Part shown: piece after piece, positions 23,167 to 31,312 of the stretch
Position numbering within the stretch: position 1 is the first letter of the stretch
How the letters are laid out: every line of letters begins with the position of its first letter
Origin: Alistipes sp.
GTDB lineage: Bacteria; Bacillota; Clostridia; Oscillospirales; Ruminococcaceae
Length of the DNA stretch: 64,000 nt
Reading direction: 5' to 3'
NCBI GenBank assembly: GCA_023667265.1
Contig: JAMPAJ010000001.1
Location: 1,293,151 to 1,357,150, forward strand
The notes under the pieces: model-generated
Databases searched by the model: none
Told to the model about the DNA's origin: nothing
The model's input: only the letters and a program-made list of their open reading frames with translations
Translations under genes and position numbers: made by a program

Positions 23167-25479
23167 ACCAGTCACCTCCTTTCGCGGATTTTCTTCGATT
23201 TTTCGGGGATTTTCAGCATTACCGCTCTTAATCGTCTTAAACAGGTTTAGCCGCAGCGCATTAGTCACAACACAAACTGAACTGAGGCTCATCGCCGCTG
23301 CGCCAAACATCGGATTCAACTGCCAATGGAAAATAGGGTAGAACAGTCCTGCCGCAAGTGGAATACCCAGGGTGTTATAGATCAGCGCCCAGAACAGATT
23401 CTGACGGATATTTCGCATTGTCGCCCTGCTCAGCCGTACAGCCTCCGCCGCATCGCGGAGATCGCTTTTCATCAGAACTATATCCGCTGATTCGATTGCA
23501 ATGTCCTGTCCCGCGCCGATCGCGATTCCCACATCCGCTGTTGCAAGACCAGGAGCATCATTTATACCGTCGCCAACCATTGCAACGCGCTGTCCCTGCT
23601 TCTGCAAATCACGTATTACAGCCGTTTTATCCTCTGGCAGCAGCTCAGCTCTCACCTCGTCGATACCAAGCTTTCCGCATATAGCTTTGGCTGTCTTAGC
23701 ATTGTCGCCTGTAAGCATAAGAGTCTTTATGCCCATATTTTTCAGCATTGAAACAGCTTCGGCGGATGTTTTTTTCACTGGGTCAGCAGCTGAAATCAGA
23801 CCGCAGATTTTTCCGTCAATGGCGGCAAATAACGGTATTCCGCCATTTTCTGCGGCTTTATCAGCATCTGCAAAAAATTCAGAAGCGTCGATTCCGTTGT
23901 TTGCCATAAGCCGTCTGTTGCCGATCATCACTCTCTTGCCGCCGACGCTTCCTGATATACCTCCTCCGGGTATTTCGGAATAATCTGTGCATTTTTCAAC
24001 TTCTATATGATTTTCGTCACAGTACTCTGCCACCGATCTTGCCAATGGATGAGAAGAATTGACCTCAAGAGCGCCGCATATTGACATAAGCTCTGTCCCA
24101 CTCATCCCCTTGACTATCACCTTCTGAACAGCAGGCTTGCCTTCTGTACAAGTGCCTGTCTTATCCAGAACTATAGTGTCAATATTGTGAGCATTTTCCA
24201 GTGCCTCGGCGGATTTTATGAGGATTCCGTTCTGCGCGCCTTTTCCCGTGCCCACCATTATTGCCGTAGGCGTCGCAAGTCCCAGAGAGCATGGGCATGA
24301 AATAACGAGAACCGAGATAGCCGCCTTCAGCGCTGCCGCAAAATCATGTGTAACAAGAATCCAGATAATTCCCGATATTATGGCAATTAAGATGACCGCC
24401 GGAACGAAGATACCGCTGATTTTGTCTGCAAGTCTTGCAATCGGAGCTTTCGTCGCCGCAGCGTCCTCCACCAGTGAAATAATGCGTGACAGAGTTGAAT
24501 CCTTTTCTGCACGAATACATCGGCATCTCACAAAACCGCTGGCAGAAACGCTGGCGCTCATGAGCTGATCTCCGGCAGACTTTTCTACCGGAATACTTTC
24601 TCCGGTCAGCGCCGACTGATCGACTGTGCAGCTGCCCTCGACGATCACCCCGTCGCATGGAACGGAAGAACCGGATCTTAGCAGGAAAATGTCCCCGACC
24701 TGAATTTCGGAAGCCGGGATCTCAATTTCCATGCCGTCCCGGACCACTATAGCTGTTTTCGGAGCAAGATCAACCAGCTTGCTGACTGCATCGGAGGTCT
24801 TGCGCTTGCTCTTCGCCTCCAGGTATTTTCCTACGGTTATAAGCGTCAGGATCGTGCCGCAGGACTCATAGTAGAGGTTCATCATATACCCGTGGGAGGT
24901 ATCGAGATGTCCGCGGCCCATATGAAATGCCATCATAAACGTGCCAAAAAGACTATAGATAAATGCCGCCGTTGCGCCCAAGGCGATAAGGCTGTCCATG
25001 TTTGGCGAACAGTGAACAATATTTTTGAAACCGTTGCGGAAGAAATGAAAATTCAGGCAGATTATCGGAACTGTCAGCAGCAGCTGAGTCAGAGCGAAGA
25101 TCATCACATTCTCTTTTCCGTTTAAAATAGTCGGAATCGGAAGTCCTGCCATATGTCCCATGCAAATATAAAACAAAGGTATCAGAAAAATAACAGACCA
25201 GATAAGCCGATTTTTCATGGCTTTCAGCTCATCGGAGGAGTTGTTTTTTGCTTCGGCTTTTTTCTCGCCGCTTACCGAAGCCCCGTAACCGGCTTTTTCC
25301 ACTGCGCCTATTATCTCTTCTGACGTGGTAACATTTTCGTCAAATTCCACCTGCATAAAGCTGCGGAGAAGATTTACATTTGCCGATTTTACGCCGTTTA
25401 CGTTTCTCACAGCCTTTTCCACATGAGCCTGACACGCTGAACAGGTCATACCCGTCACGTCAAATTTCTGTTTTGTCAA
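22960..25479 (-). CDS. copA: Copper-translocating P1B-type ATPase with HMA domains at both ends
   Basis: An 839-residue copper exporter. The N-terminal heavy-metal domain has GMTCSACQAH (about 10-19). The P-type core has C395-P-C397 in the transport span, the phosphorylated D439 in DKTGTC, and MLTGDN and GDGINDAPGL. After the last span and a short charged linker comes a second HMA domain (about 772-839) with GMMCSHC. A C-terminal HMA is unusual and looks like a CopZ chaperone fused in frame; an excellent internal ribosome site suggests CopZ is also made alone. It pumps Cu(I) out of the cell. Directly downstream of csoR. Confidence 0.96.
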   Translation of the reverse strand: MTKQKFDVTGMTCSACQAHVEKAVRNVNGVKSANVNLLRSFMQVEFDENVTTSEEIIGAVEKAGYGASVSGEKKAEAKNNSSDELKAMKNRLIWSVIFLIPLFYICMGHMAGLPIPTILNGKENVMIFALTQLLLTVPIICLNFHFFRNGFKNIVHCSPNMDSLIALGATAAFIYSLFGTFMMAFHMGRGHLDTSHGYMMNLYYESCGTILTLITVGKYLEAKSKRKTSDAVSKLVDLAPKTAIVVRDGMEIEIPASEIQVGDIFLLRSGSSVPCDGVIVEGSCTVDQSALTGESIPVEKSAGDQLMSASVSASGFVRCRCIRAEKDSTLSRIISLVEDAAATKAPIARLADKISGIFVPAVILIAIISGIIWILVTHDFAAALKAAISVLVISCPCSLGLATPTAIMVGTGKGAQNGILIKSAEALENAHNIDTIVLDKTGTCTEGKPAVQKVIVKGMSGTELMSICGALEVNSSHPLARSVAEYCDENHIEVEKCTDYSEIPGGGISGSVGGKRVMIGNRRLMANNGIDASEFFADADKAAENGGIPLFAAIDGKICGLISAADPVKKTSAEAVSMLKNMGIKTLMLTGDNAKTAKAICGKLGIDEVRAELLPEDKTAVIRDLQKQGQRVAMVGDGINDAPGLATADVGIAIGAGQDIAIESADIVLMKSDLRDAAEAVRLSRATMRNIRQNLFWALIYNTLGIPLAAGLFYPIFHWQLNPMFGAAAMSLSSVCVVTNALRLNLFKTIKSGNAENPRKIEENPRKEVTGMKKTMYIDGMMCSHCTGTVDKVLNGIDGVSAEVSLENKCAYLELSKEVSDEVLTKAVTDAGYEVKSIA

Positions 25480-25488
25480 AAAAACACC

Positions 25489-25785
25489 TCATTTCAGCTT
25501 TTTCATCAGCTCAACGGCTTCGGTCACGATCCCGGTATTTCCGTTGGAGATCTCCTCTACAACGCAGGTCTCCATATGTTCCTTCATAACAATGTAGCCC
25601 ACGCTCTGGAGAGCGCTCTGCGCCGCACCTATCTGAGTTAGTATATCCCCGCAATAGCGGTTTTCATCAAGCATTTTCTGGATTCCGTTCAGCTGACCGA
25701 TAATCCTGTTTATACGATTTCTCAATTGCTTCGCCGATTCCTCGCTTCTTGGCGTATTTTTATAATGACAGCAGCATTTTTCCAT
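25489..25785 (-). CDS. csoR: Copper-sensing repressor of the CsoR family
   Basis: A 98-residue all-helical protein from the ATG at 25785 (GGAGGG upstream; a longer frame exists but lacks a ribosome site). The copper-binding pattern Cys...His-x3-Cys is present: NRYCGDILTQ, then KEHMETC. The N-terminus also has CCCHY. CsoR tetramers release DNA when Cu(I) binds. It sits 9 bp before copA, and a GC-centred dyad lies just upstream of its start, so it probably represses its own operon. Confidence 0.93.
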   Translation of the reverse strand: MEKCCCHYKNTPRSEESAKQLRNRINRIIGQLNGIQKMLDENRYCGDILTQIGAAQSALQSVGYIVMKEHMETCVVEEISNGNTGIVTEAVELMKKLK

Positions 25786-25797
25786 ATTGCCCTCCCT

Positions 25798-25813
25798 ATA
25801 CCCTTTGGGGTAT
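25798..25813. promoter_or_regulatory. Candidate CsoR operator
   Basis: ATACCC-TTTG-GGGTAT dyad between promoter and start codon, of the kind CsoR binds. A related ATAC-GG-GTAT dyad lies within the promoter spacer (about 25837-25846). Confidence 0.65.
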
Positions 25814-25825
25814 TTTCTATAATCT

Positions 25826-25854
25826 ATTATATACCCTATACCCGTATTTGTCAA
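25826..25854 (-). promoter_or_regulatory. Promoter of csoR-copA
   Basis: Minus-strand TTGACA (25849-25854), 17-bp spacer, TATAAT (25826-25831): a consensus promoter. Confidence 0.85.
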
Positions 25855-25870
25855 TAGCTTTCTAAAAATT

Positions 25871-25891
25871 TATCCGAAAAAATTTCGGATA
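25871..25891 (-). terminator. Terminator of the deacetylase operon
   Basis: TATCCGAAA/TTTCGGATA hairpin followed on the minus strand by AATTTTT. Confidence 0.7.
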
Positions 25892-25897
25892 GATCTA

Positions 25898-26128
25898 CTA
25901 TTTCTTTCCCATTGTCTTTCCAAGCTCTGAAAACAACTTTACATCATTCTCGTTGACCCGGATATTCGTTTTCATAGTCTTACCCTCCGGGCTTATCGTA
26001 GTGATCTCAATTATGCTGTCAACTGAGATCTCCTGTGCAGCTGCACCAAAAAACATCAGCAACTTCGGGTGATCCTGGCAAAACCTTTCAAACATCGGTT
26101 TCAGCTTCATCATACCAAATGGATTCAT
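25898..26128 (-). CDS. Small protein of unknown function
   Basis: A 76-residue protein from the ATG at 26128 (GAGAGGA upstream). The N-terminus is Met/Phe-rich (NPFGMMKLKPMFERFCQDHP) and the rest is a compact mixed fold (SIIEITTISPEGKTMKTNIRVNENDVKLFSEL). No signal peptide. It is last in a three-gene operon after the NusG-II protein. I do not recognise the family. Confidence 0.65.
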   Translation of the reverse strand: MNPFGMMKLKPMFERFCQDHPKLLMFFGAAAQEISVDSIIEITTISPEGKTMKTNIRVNENDVKLFSELGKTMGKK

Positions 26129-26159
26129 AGTAATTCCTCTCTTTCTATCACGATGATCT

Positions 26160-26513
26160 TCAATCGTCCTCTGCAAACCTTACCACAAGCTTATGTGGCA
26201 GGCAGACTATGGGGAGTCCGGAGTCCAGTTTTCCCATTTTAACACAGGTCTGGTCGGGACAATCCGCCTCGGATATATATACCTCTCCTCCGTATATTTC
26301 TACAACATTATATCCGCCGTTCTCATCGGGGATATTATATTTTCCTGAGTCCTTCTCAACATCCAGTGTGTATATCAGCTTATTGTCCTGCAAGATCTCA
26401 ACCTTTGCAGATTCCGGTTTATTCAGAAGCATAGCTGCTGACGCTGCAACTGAGCCGCCGAATATCAGGATTACAGCCGCTAATGATATTTTTGCTCCTT
26501 TAGTCAAATCCAT
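26160..26513 (-). CDS. NusG domain II-containing membrane-anchored protein
   Basis: A 117-residue protein with one N-terminal span (SLAAVILIFGGSVAASAAML, about 10-29) and an outside domain of the NusG_II type: VEILQDNKLIYTLDV, YNVVEIYGGEVYISEADCPDQTCVKMG and IVCLPHKLVV. The two conserved Cys around CPDQTC may form a disulfide. These proteins are common in clostridia and have no settled role. It overlaps the deacetylase gene by 14 bp. Confidence 0.85.
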   Translation of the reverse strand: MDLTKGAKISLAAVILIFGGSVAASAAMLLNKPESAKVEILQDNKLIYTLDVEKDSGKYNIPDENGGYNVVEIYGGEVYISEADCPDQTCVKMGKLDSGLPIVCLPHKLVVRFAEDD

Positions 26514-27213
26514 TCACCTTCCCCGATAAATTATAACTGTTCAGGAAAACCTGTGAATTTGTACCATAGAAAATATCCTCTCTTCCGGCTACTTTTTCGC
26601 AAATTCTCTCCAGTCTGTCCCAATTTCCGTTTACCTCAAATTCATAGCTGTGACCCCAGATGCAAAAAACTGCCAGTTCTTTGCCGTCATAGCTGATAAA
26701 GCGGTCAAGAAGCTTGTCTATTTCTCTGTAGTCGTGGTGACAGGTCGCACCGAATTTCAGCAGATCATCAGGCATTTTGAAATCGTGCGTATCCGCAACA
26801 GTTCTGGCAAAGGCAAACCCACAATCGTTTATTATGTCGATAATTCTGTCGTCATATGCCCCATAGGGGTATGCCATTCCGTTGACCTCGCAGCCGAAAA
26901 GCCGCTCAAGAGCAGCTTTATCCTCCAGCAGTTCATGCCGGATCTCATCGTCGCCAAGCTCCGTAAGATTGGCATGAGTTTTGCAATGGGCGGCAATTTC
27001 ATGACCTCTGTACAGCTCCGGCAAGCCCTCGGGACTCATTCGCCGTATGTCGGTCAAGCCGCACAGCCAGTGGCTTTTTGGTGTCATAATTCCGCTGTTC
27101 AGATTAAACGTACACTTTAAATTATATCTGTTAATTATTTCAACAAGCTTCCTGTCCTGCTCAACTCCGTCGTCGTAGCTCATGGTGAAAGCCTTGTTTT
27201 TTCCATTCCACAT
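26500..27213 (-). CDS. Polysaccharide deacetylase (NodB/CE4) family protein
   Basis: A 237-residue NodB-fold protein. The metal and catalytic motifs are visible: TMSYDDG (about 10-16), HEIAAHCKTH with the His-x3-His pair (about 71-80), AYPYGAYD, and a late His in CIWGHSYEF. There is no signal peptide or span, unlike wall-acting CE4 enzymes, so it may act on a cytoplasmic substrate; that is inference. First gene of the operon with the NusG-II and 76-residue proteins. Confidence 0.88.
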   Translation of the reverse strand: MWNGKNKAFTMSYDDGVEQDRKLVEIINRYNLKCTFNLNSGIMTPKSHWLCGLTDIRRMSPEGLPELYRGHEIAAHCKTHANLTELGDDEIRHELLEDKAALERLFGCEVNGMAYPYGAYDDRIIDIINDCGFAFARTVADTHDFKMPDDLLKFGATCHHDYREIDKLLDRFISYDGKELAVFCIWGHSYEFEVNGNWDRLERICEKVAGREDIFYGTNSQVFLNSYNLSGKVNGFD

Positions 27214-27240
27214 ATTATCACCGAGTAGCTCTTAATAAAC

Positions 27241-27264
27241 AGAGGCTGACCGAGATCAGCCTCT
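27241..27264 (-). terminator. Terminator of the glycolytic operon
   Basis: AGAGGCTGA/TCAGCCTCT hairpin 12 bp after the gpmI stop, with a short T-rich tail on the minus strand. Confidence 0.65.
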
Positions 27265-27275
27265 TAAATGTTCAA

Positions 27276-28793
27276 TTACTTTTTAATAAGCGATTTTCCG
27301 GTCATTTCCTCTGGCTGAGGAACGCCCATGATATCAAGCATAGTAGGTGCCAGGTCAGCAAGAACTCCGCCGTCAGCAAGTTCACCGTCTATTCCGACCG
27401 CGATCAGTGGAACAGGATTTGTGGTATGTGCTGTGAACGGGCTGCCGTCAGGTTCGTACATCTTATCAGCATTTCCGTGGTCTGCTGTGATAAGAGCCGC
27501 ACCGCCCTTTGCCAGGATAGCCTCGACCATACGTCCAACGCACTCGTCAACAGCCTCGACAGCCTTGACAGCTGCGTCAAAAATACCGGTATGACCAACC
27601 ATGTCGCAGTTTGCGTAGTTGAGAATAATTACGTCGTACTTGTCAGCCTCAATAGCCTCACAAACGGCGTCGCAAACCTCATATGCACTCATCTCCGGCT
27701 TAAGATCGAAGGTAGGAACGTCCGGGGACTTGATGAGGATCCTGTCCTCGCCCTCAAACTGCTTTTCCTCGCCGCCGTTGAAGAAGAATGTAACGTGCGC
27801 ATACTTCTGAGTCTCGGCGATACGGAGCTGAGTTTTGCCCAGCTTAGCCAGATATTCGCCCATTGTCATTGTCAGCTGCTCAGGCGGATATGCAACAGAT
27901 ACGTTCGGCATCGTTGCGTCGTACTGAGCCATACATACGAAGTGAACCGGGAAGAATCCTTTTTTGCGTGTAAAGCCTGTAAACTCCGGATCAACAAAAG
28001 CGCGTGTGATCTGTCTTGCTCTGTCAGGACGGAAGTTGAAGAAAATTACACTGTCGTCAGCCTCGATAGCTGCTCCGCCCTCGATAACTGTAGGAAGCAT
28101 GAACTCGTCGGTAACTTCATTTGCGTAGGAATTTTTGATTGCCTGAACAGGGTCGGTCTCCTGCACGCCCTCGCCGTAAACGAGAGCCGAGTAAGCCTTT
28201 TCAACTCTGTCCCATGCGTTATCTCTGTCCATTGCATAGAAACGTCCGGAAATTGTGGCAACCTTGCCTACGCCGATCTTATTCAGTTCGGCAACAGCCT
28301 CTTCCATAAATTCAGCCGCAGATGAGGGCGGAACGTCACGTCCGTCAAGGAAGGCGTGGATATATACCTTATCCAGACCATTTTTCTTAGCCATTTCAAC
28401 AAGACCGTACATATGCTCCATATGACTGTGAACGCCGCCGGGAGAAAGAAGTCCCATAAGGTGGAGAGCGCTGCCCTTTGCCTTACAGTTGTCCATAGCA
28501 GCCTGCAAAGCCTTGTTATTGAAGAATGTGCCGTCCTTTATATCCTTGGAGATCTTTACCAGCATCTGGTAAACGATACGTCCTGCGCCGATATTTGTGT
28601 GACCGACCTCGGAGTTACCCATCTGTCCGTCGGGAAGTCCTACGTCGAGACCGCTTGCTCCGATAAGGGTATGAGGCCCTTTCATGTATTTGTCGAGATT
28701 CGGCTTCTTTGCGGCAGTTATAGCATTGCCGTAATTATCGGGATTATAGCCGAAACCGTCCATAATTATAAGCGCTACAGGTTTCTTTGACAT
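27276..28793 (-). CDS. gpmI: 2,3-bisphosphoglycerate-independent phosphoglycerate mutase
   Basis: A 505-residue protein of the alkaline-phosphatase superfamily, unrelated to the cofactor-dependent mutase. Metal ligands and the catalytic Ser are in IIMDGFGYNP and MGNSEVGHTNIGAGR (Ser about 61). Others are in FLDGRDVPP, NFRPDRARQI, NCDMVGHTG and TADHGNADKM. It converts 3- to 2-phosphoglycerate in glycolysis. Last gene of the pgk-tpiA-gpmI operon, in pathway-neighbour order. Start supported by AAAGGTTT before the ATG. Confidence 0.97.
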   Translation of the reverse strand: MSKKPVALIIMDGFGYNPDNYGNAITAAKKPNLDKYMKGPHTLIGASGLDVGLPDGQMGNSEVGHTNIGAGRIVYQMLVKISKDIKDGTFFNNKALQAAMDNCKAKGSALHLMGLLSPGGVHSHMEHMYGLVEMAKKNGLDKVYIHAFLDGRDVPPSSAAEFMEEAVAELNKIGVGKVATISGRFYAMDRDNAWDRVEKAYSALVYGEGVQETDPVQAIKNSYANEVTDEFMLPTVIEGGAAIEADDSVIFFNFRPDRARQITRAFVDPEFTGFTRKKGFFPVHFVCMAQYDATMPNVSVAYPPEQLTMTMGEYLAKLGKTQLRIAETQKYAHVTFFFNGGEEKQFEGEDRILIKSPDVPTFDLKPEMSAYEVCDAVCEAIEADKYDVIILNYANCDMVGHTGIFDAAVKAVEAVDECVGRMVEAILAKGGAALITADHGNADKMYEPDGSPFTAHTTNPVPLIAVGIDGELADGGVLADLAPTMLDIMGVPQPEEMTGKSLIKK

Positions 28794-28825
28794 TTTATCA
28801 AAACCTTTCTGTTAATATATTGAGC

Positions 28826-29602
28826 TTAGCCGTTTACAGCAGCCTGAACTATAGTATTGAAATCCTCAGCCTTGAGCGAAGCTCCGCCGATAAGACCACC
28901 GTCGATGTTGGGCTTTGCAAGGAGCTCGGCTGCATTCTTTGCATTCATAGAACCGCCGTACTGGATAGTAACCGACTCAGCTGTCTCTGCACCGTAAAGC
29001 TTAGCAAGCTGCGCACGGATAAATCCGCAAACTTCCTCAGCCTGCTCCGGAGTAGCTGTAAGACCTGTGCCGATAGCCCATACAGGCTCGTAGGCGATAA
29101 CAACATTCTTCACCTGCTCGGCAGTAACGCTCCAGAGATCAAGCTTGATCTGACGTGCGATAACCTCTTCTGTGATGTTGCACTCACGCTCCCACTTCAG
29201 CTCGCCAACGCAAACGATAGGCTTCAGACCAGCGTTAAGAGCAGCGAGAGTTCTCTTATTTACTGTCTCGTCTGTCTCGCCGAAATACTGACGTCTCTCG
29301 GAGTGACCGATAACAACGTATTCAACGCCAAGCTCAACAAGCATATCAGCGGAAATCTCACCTGTAAAAGCGCCGCTCTTCTCGAAGTGAACGTTCTCAG
29401 CTCCGATCTTTACGTTTGATCCTGCTGTTGTGTTGATAGCTGTCTCCAGGTTTGTGAAAGGAACGCAGGCGATAACCTCAACGCTGCCCTCTGCGTTTGC
29501 AACCAGAGGCTTGATGCCCTCTAAAAGCTCCTTAGCCTCGGGTCTTGTCTTGTTCATTTTCCAGTTTCCGGCAATAATAGCCTTTCTTGCTGATTTATTC
29601 AT
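28826..29602 (-). CDS. tpiA: Triosephosphate isomerase
   Basis: A 258-residue TIM barrel of normal length. Catalytic residues: Lys in GNWKMNK (about 14), His in VIGHSERRQYFGE (about 99) and Glu in VIAYEPVWAIGTG (about 171), plus phosphate-binding YGGSM and GLIGGASL. It interconverts glyceraldehyde-3-phosphate and dihydroxyacetone phosphate. AGGAGAGATC lies before the ATG. It is 13 bp after the small acidic membrane protein gene. Confidence 0.98.
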   Translation of the reverse strand: MNKSARKAIIAGNWKMNKTRPEAKELLEGIKPLVANAEGSVEVIACVPFTNLETAINTTAGSNVKIGAENVHFEKSGAFTGEISADMLVELGVEYVVIGHSERRQYFGETDETVNKRTLAALNAGLKPIVCVGELKWERECNITEEVIARQIKLDLWSVTAEQVKNVVIAYEPVWAIGTGLTATPEQAEEVCGFIRAQLAKLYGAETAESVTIQYGGSMNAKNAAELLAKPNIDGGLIGGASLKAEDFNTIVQAAVNG

Positions 29603-29615
29603 TGTAGATCTCTCC

Positions 29616-29837
29616 TTAAAATTTTATATCTTCATCGTCGTCGAAGCCGTATCCGTCAAGCTCTTCGTCCTCGTCGTCATCGTCGCCGCCAATAATTGTA
29701 TTATTGCTTCCGATAGACAGTCCGTTCTTGACAGGCGATGCCAGCACGCCGATAACGATTCCCAGCAGGAAGCACACTGCTGCAAAAAGCATCATTACGC
29801 AGGAATCTTCCTGAGCTTTTTTAATAATTTTCTTCAT
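29616..29837 (-). CDS. Small membrane protein with a highly acidic tail, unknown function
   Basis: A 73-residue protein. A basic start (MKKIIKKAQED) is followed by one hydrophobic span (MMLFAAVCFLLGIVIGVLAS), a short linker and a tail dominated by Asp/Glu (DDDDEDEELDGYGFDDDED). Positive-inside logic places the tail outside the cell. It sits between pgk and tpiA in the glycolytic operon. I know no function for such a protein. AAAGGTGATT precedes the ATG. Confidence 0.75.
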   Translation of the reverse strand: MKKIIKKAQEDSCVMMLFAAVCFLLGIVIGVLASPVKNGLSIGSNNTIIGGDDDDEDEELDGYGFDDDEDIKF

Positions 29838-29863
29838 AAATAATCACCTTTAAAAATCACAAT

Positions 29864-29889
29864 TAGGGCGAATATCGCTATCCGCCCTA
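29864..29889 (-). other. Intercistronic hairpin after pgk
   Basis: TAGGGCG/CGCCCTA stem with a 12-base loop in the 64-bp gap after pgk. There is no proper T-run directly after it, so it is more likely a partial terminator or RNA-processing site that sets pgk apart from the distal genes. Confidence 0.5.
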
Positions 29890-29901
29890 TTGACTCTTTG
29901 A

Positions 29902-31122
29902 TTACTTCTCAGCGATAACGTCAACACCGGGAAGAACCTTGCCCTCCAGGTACTCAAGAGATGCACCGCCGCCTGTGGAGATGTGGCTCATCTTGTCTGC
30001 GAAGCCGAGCTGCATAACTGCTGCTGCGGAGTCGCCGCCGCCGATGATAGTTGTAGCGTCTGTCTCAGCAAGAGCCTTAGCAACTGCAATAGTACCTGCT
30101 GCAAGCGTAGGATTCTCGAATACGCCCATAGGTCCGTTCCATACAACAGTCTTAGCTGTCTTTACAGCCTCAGCAAAGAGCTTCTGTGTCTCAGCACCGA
30201 TATCAAGACCCATCTTATCAGCGGGGATCTCGCTGGACTTTACGTTCTCGATAGCGATCTCAGCGTCGATAGGATTCGGGAACTCAGCAGCTACTGCTGT
30301 ATCAACAGGGAGAAGGATCTTCTTGCCCAGGCTCTCAGCCTTAGCGAGCATCTCCTTGCAGTAGTCAAGCTTCTCGTCGTCAACCAGTGAATTACCGATC
30401 GAGCCGCCCTGTGCCTTGATAAATGTGTAAGCCATACCGCCGCCGATGATGAGTGTATCGCACTTCTCGAGGAGGTTAGAGATAACGTTGAGCTTATCAG
30501 CAACCTTAGCGCCGCCGAGGATAGCAACGAAGGGTCTCTCGGGAACTTCTACTGCATTTCCGAGGTACTTGATCTCCTTCTGCATCAGATAACCGACAGC
30601 AGTCTCCTTAACGAACTTAGTAACGCCAGCTGTAGAAGCGTGTGCACGGTGAGCAGAACCGAAAGCGTCCATAACGAAAACTTCGCCGTCAACCAGATCA
30701 GCCAGTTCCTTTGAAAGGTTCTCGCCGTTCTTTGTCTCGTCAGCGCCGCGGAAACGTGTGTTCTCCAGAACAACGATCTCGCCCTCGTTCATCTCAGCAA
30801 CAGCCTTCTTTGCATTGTCACCTACAACGTTATCGTCAGCTGCGAAAACAACCTTTGTATTAACGAGCTCAGCAAGTCTTGCAGCAGCGGCAGCAAGTGA
30901 GAACTTAGCCTCCGGACCGTTCTTGGGCTTTCCGAGGTGTGAACAGAGAACTACCTTTGCACCATTCTCAACGAGCTTGTTGATAGTGGGAAGAGCAGCC
31001 TGGATACGGTTATCGTTAGTAATAACGCCGTCCTTCATAGGAACGTTGAAGTCAACTCTTACGAGCACCTTCTTGCCCTTAACGTTAATGTCCTCTACAG
31101 TAACTTTGTTTAATCCTGCCAT
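29902..31122 (-). CDS. pgk: Phosphoglycerate kinase
   Basis: A 406-residue protein of standard length. The N-terminal substrate domain has [14 protein letters not shown] and LCSHLGKP. The hinge and nucleotide domain carry [21 protein letters not shown] and GGGDSAAAV. It makes ATP and 3-phosphoglycerate from 1,3-bisphosphoglycerate. First gene of the glycolytic operon, with a long leader (about 100 bases) from the promoter at 31229-31257. GAAAGGATG precedes the start. GAPDH is not in the window. Confidence 0.98.
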   Translation of the reverse strand: MAGLNKVTVEDINVKGKKVLVRVDFNVPMKDGVITNDNRIQAALPTINKLVENGAKVVLCSHLGKPKNGPEAKFSLAAAAARLAELVNTKVVFAADDNVVGDNAKKAVAEMNEGEIVVLENTRFRGADETKNGENLSKELADLVDGEVFVMDAFGSAHRAHASTAGVTKFVKETAVGYLMQKEIKYLGNAVEVPERPFVAILGGAKVADKLNVISNLLEKCDTLIIGGGMAYTFIKAQGGSIGNSLVDDEKLDYCKEMLAKAESLGKKILLPVDTAVAAEFPNPIDAEIAIENVKSSEIPADKMGLDIGAETQKLFAEAVKTAKTVVWNGPMGVFENPTLAAGTIAVAKALAETDATTIIGGGDSAAAVMQLGFADKMSHISTGGGASLEYLEGKVLPGVDVIAEK

Positions 31123-31228
31123 TGGTATGACATCCTTTCGTTTATAAATTAAGAATCAGAAGCCGGAACATCTGCTCCGCATCCTCTTCTTATCGTCTGT
31201 TGTTAATAAAATAACAACCCTACTTCTA

Positions 31229-31257
31229 TTTTACACCATTTCAAGAAATATTTCAAG
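31229..31257 (-). promoter_or_regulatory. Promoter of the pgk operon
   Basis: Minus-strand TTGAAA (31252-31257), 17-bp spacer, TAAAAT (31229-31234). Confidence 0.65.
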
Positions 31258-31312
31258 TCTTTTTGCAAATTTTTAAAAAATATTTGCAATTTTATTCCCG
31301 GACGCCGGCATA

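Noticed and set aside
22960-23200. Frameshift or sequencing error joining copA and copZ
   Set aside because: The frame is continuous through a sensible charged linker and no broken codons are visible; still, resequencing would be decisive.
27426-28325. 299-codon plus-strand open frame
   Set aside because: Antisense of gpmI; gpmI has all catalytic motifs.
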